Shown one piece after another: positions 43,804 to 52,948 of a stretch of 64,000 bases of DNA (position 1 is its first letter; each line of letters begins with the position of its first letter). The position numbers and the translations under genes are program-made. Under the pieces are notes generated by a model, which was not told the DNA's origin, searched no databases, and worked only from the letters and a program-made list of their open reading frames with translations. The DNA comes from Candidatus Poribacteria bacterium (lineage in GTDB: Bacteria > Poribacteria > WGA-4E > WGA-3G). The DNA lies in assembly GCA_028820635.1 (NCBI GenBank), contig JAPPIG010000019.1:124001-188000 (forward strand). Direction: 5' to 3'.

Positions 43804-44676
43804 ATGAAAGATTGGTGTTATGGATTTACTGCCAAACTGATCGGATTTTGTGTTTCTTATCTTCCGCGTTCGGTGGCATTGACTCTCGGCGGATGGTTGG
43901 GTGTTCTCGGTTTTTGGTTCGCATCACAGGAAAGAAGGTTAGCATGTGAGCATATAAGCCAGAGTTTGGATATTACGGATGAACGCCGCGTCAAAACGAT
44001 AGCAAAGAAATGCTTTGAAAATTTAGGCAAAACTGTAGTTGAGTTCATGCAGTTTCCCCGTATAAATCCGAAGCAGATTCAAAGGTCTGTTAGTTTTGAA
44101 GGTATACAGCATGTGGAGAATGCCTTAGCACAAGGAAAAGGAGCGATTATATTAACCGGACATTTTGGGAATTGGGAACTTCTGGCGGCAAGTATAAGCA
44201 TTACTGTGGCACCATTGAGTCCAATTGTGCGGGAGTTGCGTTCACCTCGGCTAAACGCGTTGGTCAGTCGTTACCGAGAAAAAGCGGGATATACTACCAT
44301 AGATAGGGATACAGGTGTCCGACAAGCACTCCGATGTCTAAAACGCAACGAACTCCTTGGCATTGTCGCAGACGTAGACACTACTGTAAATGGTGTTTTT
44401 GTTGACTTTTTTGGAAGACCCGCTTATACACCCTATAGTCCTGTCGCTTTTGCGCTCAAAACAGGTGCAGCGATTCTACCTTCTTTCATTGTCCGTCAGT
44501 CTGATGGGACACATCGGGCGATAATTGAGCCACCGTTAGCTTTAAAACGGTGTGATGAAAAAGAGAAAGAACTTGTTTTTAATACACAAAATTTCACCAA
44601 AATTATTGAATCTTATATCCGAAAATATCCAGAACAGTGGATTTGGATGCACAAACGGTGGAAAACGCGTCCTTAG
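43804..44676 (+). CDS. Lipid A biosynthesis (lauroyl-type) acyltransferase, LpxL/HtrB-like
   Basis: A 290-residue inner-membrane acyltransferase adds a secondary acyl chain to lipid A. Motif I is TGHFGNWELLA (His and Glu/Asp box) near 120, then PLSPIVREL, GVFVDFFGRPAYTP near 205 and the C-terminal YPEQWIWMHKRWK. ATG 43804 is used because the frame from 43774 starts inside the promoter. There is no Shine-Dalgarno. It leads the lptC-lptA-lptB-rpoN-hpf block, which implies an LPS-type outer membrane. Confidence 0.92.
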   Translation: MKDWCYGFTAKLIGFCVSYLPRSVALTLGGWLGVLGFWFASQERRLACEHISQSLDITDERRVKTIAKKCFENLGKTVVEFMQFPRINPKQIQRSVSFEGIQHVENALAQGKGAIILTGHFGNWELLAASISITVAPLSPIVRELRSPRLNALVSRYREKAGYTTIDRDTGVRQALRCLKRNELLGIVADVDTTVNGVFVDFFGRPAYTPYSPVAFALKTGAAILPSFIVRQSDGTHRAIIEPPLALKRCDEKEKELVFNTQNFTKIIESYIRKYPEQWIWMHKRWKTRP

Positions 44677-44701
44677 TGATGTAAAGACACTTTTTGAGTA
44701 T

Positions 44702-45244
44702 ATGTTATTAAGTAATAGATATATTGTCGCGTTGCTGTGTATCTGTCTTATTGTTATTGTGGGTTGTGAACGGGAGGAAGAAATTCCATCTTCAAAACCT
44801 CCGCCGATCCAAGAGTTTGAGACGTTTTCTACACAGCATAGAGAAGAAGGTGTCTTAAAGTGGACACTTGTTGGTGAGTCATCAGAAGTGCGACGTGAAA
44901 AGGTAGTAGTCCAAAACCCGAAAGTTCAGATTTTTAAGGAGGGACAACTTTCTATCACTTTGACCAGTAAAACAGGGCAGCTTTTCCGCATTGGAAAAAG
45001 AAAAGATAACCTGTATCTCAAAGGTGAGGTAGTCGGTGTGAACGAAAAAGGAACGCTTTATACAGAAGAACTCAAATGGCAAAACAAAGATGGAACGCTG
45101 TATTCACCAACTGAAGTCAAGATAGTACGTGGGGATTCAACATGGTATGGAACCGAAATGGTGGCTAATCCTGACCTTGAATCCGTAAAGATGTCAAAAA
45201 ATCGATTTACACTCTATCCTAAAGACGAGGAAATAAATGATTAG
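44702..45244 (+). CDS. lptC: LptC-like LPS-export periplasmic lipoprotein
   Basis: This 180-residue protein has a membrane leader and a lipobox-like I-V-G-C (Cys23). The beta-jellyroll segment of LptC follows: WTLVGESSEVRREKVVVQNPKVQIF, then LTSKTGQLFRIGKRK and LYLKGEVVGVNEKGTLYTEEL. LptC hands LPS from the LptBFG transporter to LptA. Identification rests on position before lptA-lptB and on the repeated pattern; overall similarity is modest. Its stop overlaps the lptA start by eight bases. Confidence 0.8.
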   Translation: MLLSNRYIVALLCICLIVIVGCEREEEIPSSKPPPIQEFETFSTQHREEGVLKWTLVGESSEVRREKVVVQNPKVQIFKEGQLSITLTSKTGQLFRIGKRKDNLYLKGEVVGVNEKGTLYTEELKWQNKDGTLYSPTEVKIVRGDSTWYGTEMVANPDLESVKMSKNRFTLYPKDEEIND

Positions 45245-46217
45245 AAAGAGGATCATCTCTAAAATGAATACTAATATGCCGCGCAAACTACCACAATTCG
45301 TAAGGAATTGGTTTATCTGTTTCGGCATGATAATCTGTTTAGTAGCATTTTCAGTGGTTGCGGACGAAACACCGGACACTGAAAAGAAGAATGACGAAGT
45401 TGTCCAGCAGAACGAAAAGAAGTCAACAGTCCCTGCCAAACCAGTTGAAAACAAAAACGTTACGAAAAATGCTGATACACCAAGTTCTAAAAGCGATGCC
45501 GCCGAAACCGAACCGACAAAAGAGGTTATCACCGGCACCGCAGATAAAATGGAACGGTATGAGAAAACAGGGATTACAATTCTTATTGGAAACGCAAAAA
45601 CGGTAAGAAAAACGGTACAAGGTATTGAAATTGGATTTCTCAACGCTGATGAAATTACGCTCAAGGCTGATCCTGAAACTGGTGAGACGAAAGAAATCGT
45701 TGCTGTAGGTAATGTAGAGATACGTGACTTAGAAATCTTTGCTACTTGTGACCACGCGACTATGAACAATCTGACAAATATCATTGTTCTGAAAGATAAT
45801 GTCGTCGTTCTCCAAAAAAATGATAGGCTTGAAACAAAACTCTTTACATTCAACAGAACAACAGGTAAACAGACCGGTGAGGGAGATGTTAAATTCAAGG
45901 TAACCGTTACACAAGCGGCACCAACTGCTACACCAGAGGAATCAGAAGAAACCAGTTCCGATAGTAAGGATACTTCCGAAACTTCAAGTAAAACTGACGA
46001 GAATGGAGATTCGTCAGAAACTGAAAAGAAATCTGATTCTGAAAAAGAGGAAACAGAAGAAAAAAGTACACCCTCTGAAACGGATAAAGAAGAGAAAGTG
46101 GCAGAATCTAAAGTTGAAAAAAATAAAGAGGCTGAACCAACAGAATCAGAAGAAACCGAGTCAACTGAATCAGAAGAAGGGGAAGATAAAGAAGAAACAC
46201 CAAAGGAAACAGAATGA
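45237..46217 (+). CDS. lptA: LptA/OstA-like LPS-transport protein with long acidic tail
   Basis: This 326-residue protein has an N-terminal membrane or signal segment (about 23-45) and a charged linker. An OstA-type domain follows (about 97-220): ITGTADKMERYEKTGIT, VAVGNVEIRDLEIFATCDHATM and GEGDVKF. The last 100 residues are almost only E, S, T, K and D. Typical LptA is about 180 residues without such a tail, so both linkers are unusual. It sits between lptC and lptB as expected. Confidence 0.82.
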   Translation: MIRKRIISKMNTNMPRKLPQFVRNWFICFGMIICLVAFSVVADETPDTEKKNDEVVQQNEKKSTVPAKPVENKNVTKNADTPSSKSDAAETEPTKEVITGTADKMERYEKTGITILIGNAKTVRKTVQGIEIGFLNADEITLKADPETGETKEIVAVGNVEIRDLEIFATCDHATMNNLTNIIVLKDNVVVLQKNDRLETKLFTFNRTTGKQTGEGDVKFKVTVTQAAPTATPEESEETSSDSKDTSETSSKTDENGDSSETEKKSDSEKEETEEKSTPSETDKEEKVAESKVEKNKEAEPTESEETESTESEEGEDKEETPKETE

Positions 46218-46293
46218 TTTCTGGTAGTTGGTTTTCGGATGTCAGTTAGTCAAATGCTAATTGCAAGCAATGGAGGACACAGGTTAAAACAAC

Positions 46294-47046
46294 GTGGCAA
46301 CAGAACTACAAACACATAACCTTGTGAAAAGGTATACGCGGCGCGGTCCAATTGTCGTTAACGAAGTGAGTCTATCGTTACAGCAGGGCGAGATAGTAGG
46401 TTTGTTGGGACCAAACGGTGCCGGAAAATCAACGACATTCTATATGGTAGTCGGTCTTATCCGTCCGAATGCTGGTCGGATCACTTATGGAGACAGAGAT
46501 ATAACATTCTTGCCGATGTACAAACGTGCACGGCTCGGTATAGGGTATCTTTCACAAGAGACATCAATTTTTCGTAAATTAACGGTAAAACAGAACATTG
46601 AAGCGATTTTAGAGGCGCGCGGTATACCGAAGGATGAACGAGAAACGCGCATACGGGAATATACAGATGAACTTGGCATTTCAAATCTTTTAGATCGTAA
46701 GGCATATACGCTATCGGGAGGGGAATGCCGTCGCGCGGAAATTGCCCGCGCCCTTGCAGCACAACCAGAATTTATTTTATTAGATGAACCGCTTTCGGGA
46801 ATTGATCCGATTGCAGTTGCTGATATTAAGCAGCTCATTTTACATTTGCGAAACAGGAATCTTGGTATCCTTATCACAGATCACAATGCAGTTGAAACCT
46901 TAAATATCGTTGATCGTGCATATCTTATAGCAGATGGGAAAATTACGCTATCGGGCACGCCTGAAGAACTTCTCAGTAGCGAAGTGGCAAGAGAACTCTA
47001 TTTCGGTCATAACTTTCATTATGCAAAAGAGGAAAACAACTCATAG
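46294..47046 (+). CDS. lptB: LptB LPS-export ABC transporter ATPase
   Basis: A 250-residue ATPase has Walker A GPNGAGKSTTFYM (37-49), the Q-loop, signature LSGGECRRAEIARAL near 141, Walker B FILLDEPLSGIDP near 161 and the switch His in ITDHNAVETL. This pattern (especially GGECRRAEIARALA) is specific to LptB. It starts at GTG 46294; an ATG at 46270 is blocked by an in-frame stop. Confidence 0.95.
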   Translation: MATELQTHNLVKRYTRRGPIVVNEVSLSLQQGEIVGLLGPNGAGKSTTFYMVVGLIRPNAGRITYGDRDITFLPMYKRARLGIGYLSQETSIFRKLTVKQNIEAILEARGIPKDERETRIREYTDELGISNLLDRKAYTLSGGECRRAEIARALAAQPEFILLDEPLSGIDPIAVADIKQLILHLRNRNLGILITDHNAVETLNIVDRAYLIADGKITLSGTPEELLSSEVARELYFGHNFHYAKEENNS

Positions 47047-47148
47047 AAGAACTTAGCATCGGTTATCGCTTGAGAACTACTTTATAATAAGGCGTTTACA
47101 GGCACAACACGCTAACGTTCTAATAGTGATTTATTGGAGTGCCGCGTG

Positions 47149-48945
47149 ATGAGAATGCAACCGAAACTTACGCAAACTCAGACTCAACAACAGAAAATAG
47201 TCATGACACCGAAGTTGCAACAAGCAATTAAGGTGCTAATGATGCCGCAGCTTGAGTTAAAGCAGTTTATAGACCAAGAGTTAAATCAAAACCCGCTTTT
47301 AGAAATTGAAGAAGAGCCTGAGACAGCGCTGTCTATGGAAGATTATGACCCCGCATCTGAATGGAGCAAACCTGAAGAAAATACCAATCACGAGGATACT
47401 TCTGTTGATATTGACTGGCATTCCGTGTTTGACGACATGCGAGCACCTGTGACGAAAACAAATGAGCAATATGATGATCCCGATGCTCCTGAACCAGACA
47501 TAGCCGAGGCAGTTTCTCTCCAGAACTATCTTTTTCAACAACTCCTGTTAGCACCTTTCACTGAAACAGAACGTGCTATCGGCGAATTAATCATTGGGAA
47601 TCTGAACGATGATGGTCAACTAAAGTTAAAGTTGATTTCTCTCCCTATTGAATTTACTGCTGACTTTGAAAACGAATGTCTATCAGAAGAATTACAGAAA
47701 ACATTATCAAAAAACCTTAGTCCTATTGCTAATAATGGTAAAAAATCGAAAGAAGAAGCCAAAGAACTTTTGTTTGAAGTCTACACTATCGTAGAAGACC
47801 CAGAAAAATTGGAAAACGGACGCGAATCTAAAAGTTGGCAAATCGTTGATACCGTCAGCAAAAAAACATATACCGTAAAACACGAAGAAAATGAACTAAA
47901 TCTCTACGAACTTACTTTAGAAGATATTGCAGTAGAGGTGGGATGTACAGTGTCTGAAGTAAAAACAGTTCTGCACACTGTACAAGAGACATTTGAACCA
48001 GCAGGTGTTGCTTATCGTGACCTTAAGGAGACACTGAGTATACAGATTCGGTACCATGAAATGGAGCATTATAAACATAATGGAGTGACTCCGTATGATG
48101 ACGATGTTCCGTTTCAACTTGCCAAAGAGATTGTTGAACGACATTTAGAGGATTTATTAAATAATCGAATGGCTGCTATTTCTCAGGAACTTGAGGTAGA
48201 CAGAGATGAGATTCTTAAGGTATCAAAATGGATTGGCACTTTGTCGCCGTACCCGGGGCGTTACTTTTCCGATCCGTCTGTCAAAGATTTGGTTAAATCA
48301 CCAGAAACAATCCAAGGGATCACACCTGATGTGCAGATAGTGAAAAATAATGAAGACTATTATATTTTGCCGATTGATAACTATATTCCACGTTTACGTA
48401 TGAATCCTTACTACATAAACCTAATGCGTGATGATAGTAAGGCTTTAGATTCAGAGACGAAAAAATGGATTCAAAAAAAATATAATGATGCAGCGGATCT
48501 GCTGAGCAGTATTGCACAACGTGGTCGTACGATTGAACGGGTGACGGAAGCTATCTTCAAAGTTCAGTCTGAATTCTTAACCCAAGGACCTCAGAGCATC
48601 AAACCTTTGACACTAAAAACTGTTGCCGACATGGCAGGTGTCCATGAATCAACTGTCAGCCGAGTTACAAGTAAAAAATATGTTCAGACACCGATTGGGA
48701 CTTATCCTCTAAAGTTCTTTTTTAGTAATCAATTAGCAACAACTCAAGGTAGTTCTGTATCAGCTGAACAGGTCAAAGCCGAAATTCATGAGATGATACG
48801 TAAAGAAAATAGAGCAAAACCTTTAAGCGATCAAGCGGTAAGTTCGGCATTAAAAAAGCGCGGTATTGTTGTGGCAAGACGGACTGTGCAAAAATATCGT
48901 GAAGAACTTGGCATCCTCTCTTCTCGTCAAAGGAAAAAAACTTAA
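47149..48945 (+). CDS. rpoN: RNA polymerase sigma-54 factor RpoN with extra internal segment
   Basis: A 598-residue sigma-54 is longer than the usual 430-500. The Gln-rich activator region I (QTQTQQQKIVMTPKLQQAIKVL) is at the N-terminus. The core-binding domain starts near 120 (IGELIIGNLNDDGQL), and after an insert of about 95 residues (about 160-255) resumes with LEDIAVEVGCTVSEVKTVL and FEPAGVAYRDL. The DNA-binding part has VADMAGVHESTVSRVTSKKY and the RpoN box ARRTVQKYREELGI. GGAG at 47136-47139 selects ATG 47149. The lptB-rpoN-hpf order is conserved widely. Confidence 0.93.
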   Translation: MRMQPKLTQTQTQQQKIVMTPKLQQAIKVLMMPQLELKQFIDQELNQNPLLEIEEEPETALSMEDYDPASEWSKPEENTNHEDTSVDIDWHSVFDDMRAPVTKTNEQYDDPDAPEPDIAEAVSLQNYLFQQLLLAPFTETERAIGELIIGNLNDDGQLKLKLISLPIEFTADFENECLSEELQKTLSKNLSPIANNGKKSKEEAKELLFEVYTIVEDPEKLENGRESKSWQIVDTVSKKTYTVKHEENELNLYELTLEDIAVEVGCTVSEVKTVLHTVQETFEPAGVAYRDLKETLSIQIRYHEMEHYKHNGVTPYDDDVPFQLAKEIVERHLEDLLNNRMAAISQELEVDRDEILKVSKWIGTLSPYPGRYFSDPSVKDLVKSPETIQGITPDVQIVKNNEDYYILPIDNYIPRLRMNPYYINLMRDDSKALDSETKKWIQKKYNDAADLLSSIAQRGRTIERVTEAIFKVQSEFLTQGPQSIKPLTLKTVADMAGVHESTVSRVTSKKYVQTPIGTYPLKFFFSNQLATTQGSSVSAEQVKAEIHEMIRKENRAKPLSDQAVSSALKKRGIVVARRTVQKYREELGILSSRQRKKT

Positions 48946-49060
48946 CTTCGCTCCGTTAGACATACTTTTCACAATAGAATTGTTTTTGCCCTTATAATTT
49001 TTTCTACAACCTATCAGAGAAATATTATCAAACTTTAGATATTTATGCGGGAGGCACATT

Positions 49061-49618
49061 ATGAAAATTACCTATTCCGGACATAACATAAAAATTACTG
49101 ATGACCTTCATGATTATATCCTAAAACGTGCTGAAAAAATCGAATCTCGTTTCGGAGAGATGCAAGAGTTCAATGTTATGCTCAAAGCAGAGAAACATCG
49201 TTTTGAAGCTGAGATAATAGTTACGGCACCACGCGTATCATTTTACGCAAAGAATAATACGCACGAAGTTATATCCGCTATAGACGGTGCAGCAGATAAG
49301 GTTATGAGCCAGATTCGTAAACACAAAGAACGTGTAAAAGACAAACGTCATAATGTACCACATCGCGAGGTAGTAGCGCAATTGAATCCAGAAGCACCAG
49401 AAATCTCGGCAGATGTCGACTCAACGGAGCCTCCGGTTATCGTCCCAGTTTCGGAGAAGTTCGCCGCAAAACCGCTTACATTGAGCGAAGCTGCAACTGA
49501 ACTTCATACATCAGGTGAATCATTGCTGATGTTTTTAAATTCTGAAACGCGACAGGTGAATCTGCTCTATCAATCCGATGATGGGGCTTATGGTTGGGTT
49601 GAACCTTCTTTTACGTAA
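49061..49618 (+). CDS. hpf: Long-form ribosome hibernation-promoting factor
   Basis: A 185-residue HPF has an N-terminal S30AE domain (MKITYSGHNIKITDDLHDYILKRAEKIE to about 105), a linker, and a C-terminal dimerisation-type domain (about 138-185; KPLTLSEAATELHTSGES, then NLLYQSDDGAYGWVEP). The long form dimerises ribosomes into 100S particles. GGGAGG lies before the ATG. It lies downstream of rpoN. Confidence 0.92.
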   Translation: MKITYSGHNIKITDDLHDYILKRAEKIESRFGEMQEFNVMLKAEKHRFEAEIIVTAPRVSFYAKNNTHEVISAIDGAADKVMSQIRKHKERVKDKRHNVPHREVVAQLNPEAPEISADVDSTEPPVIVPVSEKFAAKPLTLSEAATELHTSGESLLMFLNSETRQVNLLYQSDDGAYGWVEPSFT

Positions 49619-49637
49619 CACTATCGGATACCTGCAT

Positions 49638-49664
49638 GTAGGCGCGATTTGAAATCGCGCCTAC
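49638..49664. repeat. Perfect GTAGGCGCG palindrome
   Basis: GTAGGCGCGATTT-G-AAATCGCGCCTAC is a perfect 13-bp inverted repeat with a one-base centre. It lies 20 bases after the hpf stop and could act in mRNA 3' stabilisation as well as being a REP-like unit. Confidence 0.7.
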
Positions 49665-49684
49665 TTATAGTGTAAAAAACATGT

Positions 49685-49810
49685 TTATAGTGAAATCCAC
49701 AATTATTTATACACTGTGGTAGGTTCGGTTTCCTAACCGAAATTGTGTAAATGGTGCGGTTCGAAACCGCACCTACCGTGAGTATCTACATCTTTTGGAT
49801 TTCACTATAA
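49685..49810. mobile_element. MITE-like element, TTATAGTG family, upstream of valS
   Basis: Perfect 15-bp terminal inverted repeats TTATAGTGAAATCCA (49685-49699) and TGGATTTCACTATAA (49796-49810) bound 126 bp. Two palindromes are nested inside: GGTTCGGTTT...AACCGAA and GGTGCGGTTCGAAACCGCACC (49753-49773). It is non-coding. Its right end touches the upstream frame extension of valS. Confidence 0.7.
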
Positions 49811-49839
49811 TGAAAATTGATCTGTTTTCAGGTAATAAT

Positions 49840-52497
49840 ATGGCAAGTCTTCCAAAGATTTACGACCCTCAGGAAATTGAGGGTAAATGGCACCAATTTT
49901 GGCAAAACAACGGCTTCTTTCATGCTGAAGCAACATCCGACAAACCTCCCTACGCAATTGTAATCCCTCCCCCGAACATCACTGGTAGTCTACATATTGG
50001 ACATGCGCTTGATAACACACTCCAAGATTGCCTTATCCGATGGAAACGCATGCAGGGTTATAATGTGCTTTGGATGCCAGGTACTGATCACGCTGGCATT
50101 GTAACTGAACTCATCATGGAGCGAAAACTTGCCGAAGAAGGCACAAGTAGGAACGCTCTCGGTCGTGAAAAATTTATAGAGCGGATGTGGCAATGGAAAG
50201 ACGAATCCGCCGGGTATATCGTATCTCAACTTCAAAAACTTGGATGTTCATGCGACTGGGAACGTGAGCGGTTTACACTTGATGAAGGATTGTCAGAAGC
50301 GGTTCGCACTGCCTTTGTCAAACTTTATAATGAAGGTCTTATCTATCGTGATACCTATATGGTGAATTGGTGTCCACAATGCAATACAGCAGTAAGTAAC
50401 CTTGAAGTAGAACCGATTGAAATTGATGGAAATTTTTATCATATCCGTTATCCTGTTATAGATAGCGATGTGATGCTTGAAATTGCCACAACACGACCTG
50501 AAACGATGTTGGGTGATACGGCAGTCGCAGTGCATCCTGATGATGAACGCTATCAACACTTGATAGGCAAAAAAGTTCTTCTTCCACTTAGCAACAGGGA
50601 GATTCCGATAATAGCTGATGAATATGTGGATACCGAATTTGGGACAGGTGCATTGAAAGTTACGCCTGCCCATGATGTCAACGACTACGAAATCGGTTTG
50701 AGACACGATCTTGAACAACGTACTATATTCACCCAAGACGGGTATATCAACGAAAAAGCGCCTAAAAAATACGTCAACTTATCGCGTTGGGATTGCCGAA
50801 AAAAGGTTGTTGAAGATTTGGAGAACGAGAACTTTCTTGTCAAAATTGTACCGCATAGGCATGCTGTAGGACATCATGATCGTTGCAACACAGTCGTAGA
50901 ACCAGCAATATCGCTACAATGGTTCATGAATGTACGTCCGCTTGCAGAACGTGCAATAGAAGCGACAAAAAAGGGTGAAGTCACATTTATTCCTGAACGC
51001 GAAACGACACGGTTTTTTCACTGGATGGAGAATATTGAACCCTGGCCGATTTCACGCCAAAGATGGTGGGGACACCGACTCCCAATATGGTATTGTAATG
51101 CTTGTGAAGCAGTCACTGCTGCAATGGATACACCGCAACAGTGTGAATGCGGCGCTACAGACTTTCATCAAGATGAAGATGTATTAGACACATGGTTTAG
51201 TTCAGGATTGTGGCCCTTTTCAACAATGGGTTGGCCAGAAGAAACGGATGAGTTAAATACCTTTTATCCCACATCTGTGCTTGTCACCGGGTGGGATATT
51301 CTGTTTTTCTGGGTAGCAAGAATGATTATGTTAGGACTCGGATGTATGGATGAGGTGCCATTCCGTAAGGTCTATCTGCACGGGCTTGTTGCTGACGAAA
51401 AAGGGCAGAAAATGAGCAAGTCAAAAGGAAATAGCATCGATCCTTTGGAGACGATTGCTGATTATGGCACTGATGCCTTCCGATTTGCACTTGCAAACAC
51501 AAGCACACCGATCCCTTATGTCCCGCTACTGGAATCTCAGATTGAGGCTGGTAAACGATTTACAAACAAAATTTGGAATGCAGCTCGATTCATTCTCATG
51601 AACCTGGAGAAGTTTCCTGTTCCAGCAGAAAATGCAGAGATGACAGAAGGACAAGAATTATTAGAAATTCAATGGATACAAAGTCGCTTGAGCCATACAA
51701 TCAAAACTGCGACCGATGCAATTGAGAATTTCAGATTCTACGAGATGGCACAAACTCTATATGCGTTTCTGTGGCATGAATTCTGTGATTGGTATCTGGA
51801 ATTTGCGAAACAACGTCTCTCAAAAAATGAACCGGAGGCGTTGTGGGTAGCTGCTGATGTATTGGAACAAATGATGCGGCTCCTACACCCAATAATACCG
51901 TTTTTAACAGAGGAAATTTGGCAACAACTTCCGCATGGCGGTAATAATCCCACTGCCAACGACAACGCATCTGTGACTGTTGCACCTTGGCCAGAACCAA
52001 TCGGGGAAAATCCCACAGCAGAAGCAACGATGACGAATATCATGGAAGTTATTGAGAATATCAGAAGCATTCGCGGTGAACTGAACGTTCCAATCGGAGC
52101 ATCAGTGGAAGTACACATTCAATCACCGAATACTGAAGATCGGAAGCGACTTGAGACATATCTTGAACAGTATTTGCCCGCCTTTACACGGGTATCCAAC
52201 ATAACTATTGCAGAGTCTTTACCGAAACCTTCCGCTTCGGCAGAAGCGGTAATTGGAGACCTCGCTATCTATATCCCATTGGCAGGTGTAATTGACTTTG
52301 AAGCTGAAAAAGCCCGACTGACAAAACGCTACGATCAGACAGTCAAAGACGTTGCAGCGGCGCAAAAGACATTAGAAAATCCTAATTTTATTGAACGTGC
52401 ACCGGAAAAAGTTGTGGCACAAAAACGGGAACTACTTGAACGTTTATTGGTTGAACAAGAGAAGTTAGCACGTAGTCTCACGATGCTTTCTTCGTGA
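49840..52497 (+). CDS. valS: Valyl-tRNA synthetase
   Basis: This 885-residue class I synthetase has every catalytic element: PPPNITGSLHIGHALDNTLQD (HIGH), the CP1 editing site TTRPETMLGDTAV, WPISRQRWWGHRLPIWYC, DTWFSSGLWPFSTMGWP and DEKGQKMSKSKGNSIDP (KMSKS). The C-terminus is the valyl coiled coil. ATG 49840 (MASLPKIYDPQEIEGKW) matches the family N-terminus; the 15-residue longer frame begins inside a MITE end. It is a useful contrast to the degenerate IleRS-like gene. Confidence 0.97.
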   Translation: MASLPKIYDPQEIEGKWHQFWQNNGFFHAEATSDKPPYAIVIPPPNITGSLHIGHALDNTLQDCLIRWKRMQGYNVLWMPGTDHAGIVTELIMERKLAEEGTSRNALGREKFIERMWQWKDESAGYIVSQLQKLGCSCDWERERFTLDEGLSEAVRTAFVKLYNEGLIYRDTYMVNWCPQCNTAVSNLEVEPIEIDGNFYHIRYPVIDSDVMLEIATTRPETMLGDTAVAVHPDDERYQHLIGKKVLLPLSNREIPIIADEYVDTEFGTGALKVTPAHDVNDYEIGLRHDLEQRTIFTQDGYINEKAPKKYVNLSRWDCRKKVVEDLENENFLVKIVPHRHAVGHHDRCNTVVEPAISLQWFMNVRPLAERAIEATKKGEVTFIPERETTRFFHWMENIEPWPISRQRWWGHRLPIWYCNACEAVTAAMDTPQQCECGATDFHQDEDVLDTWFSSGLWPFSTMGWPEETDELNTFYPTSVLVTGWDILFFWVARMIMLGLGCMDEVPFRKVYLHGLVADEKGQKMSKSKGNSIDPLETIADYGTDAFRFALANTSTPIPYVPLLESQIEAGKRFTNKIWNAARFILMNLEKFPVPAENAEMTEGQELLEIQWIQSRLSHTIKTATDAIENFRFYEMAQTLYAFLWHEFCDWYLEFAKQRLSKNEPEALWVAADVLEQMMRLLHPIIPFLTEEIWQQLPHGGNNPTANDNASVTVAPWPEPIGENPTAEATMTNIMEVIENIRSIRGELNVPIGASVEVHIQSPNTEDRKRLETYLEQYLPAFTRVSNITIAESLPKPSASAEAVIGDLAIYIPLAGVIDFEAEKARLTKRYDQTVKDVAAAQKTLENPNFIERAPEKVVAQKRELLERLLVEQEKLARSLTMLSS

Positions 52498-52515
52498 TTA
52501 TGGAAAGTTTGAAAA

Positions 52516-52947
52516 ATGGCAATTGAAAATAACAACCGATGTTTTGTTTGCGGCACGAATAATCCGTATGGCTTGCAGGTAGAACCGAAAATCAAAGATG
52601 CAGGGGCAGAGGTCCACATAGAATGTACACCCCCAGCACACATGCAAGGGTGGGCGAACATTCTTCACGGTGGTATAATAAGTACCCTATTAGATGAGGC
52701 TATCACTCATATTGGCATAGGAACTTTTGATGGGCCTGCGGTTACAGCACAACTTGAAGTTCGTTTTCGGAAGCCCGCACCAATAGGTGTAAAACTGCTT
52801 GTTTTTGCAGAACGTATTAAGGTTTCGCGCCGTTTAGTTGAGGCAAAGGCTGAAATAAAACTTAGCGATAGCACTCTTATTGCTACTGGCACCGGCAAGG
52901 TAATGCCGGTTGATGAAAGTTATACCTCTACGCCTCCAATAGAATAG
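52516..52947 (+). CDS. PaaI-family hotdog thioesterase
   Basis: A 143-residue hotdog-fold acyl-CoA thioesterase-like protein. The signature HGGIISTLLDEAITH (about 55-69) contains the catalytic acid region. An N-terminal CFVCGTNNPYGLQ could bind metal. Probably cytoplasmic. It lies one base before the nadB frame, so the two are likely co-transcribed. Confidence 0.87.
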   Translation: MAIENNNRCFVCGTNNPYGLQVEPKIKDAGAEVHIECTPPAHMQGWANILHGGIISTLLDEAITHIGIGTFDGPAVTAQLEVRFRKPAPIGVKLLVFAERIKVSRRLVEAKAEIKLSDSTLIATGTGKVMPVDESYTSTPPIE

Positions 52948-52948
52948 G

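Noticed and set aside
44552..44701. 50-residue N-terminal extension of the lptC frame
   Set aside because: It overlaps the acyltransferase end and puts unrelated sequence before a clear lipoprotein leader. ATG 44702 fits.
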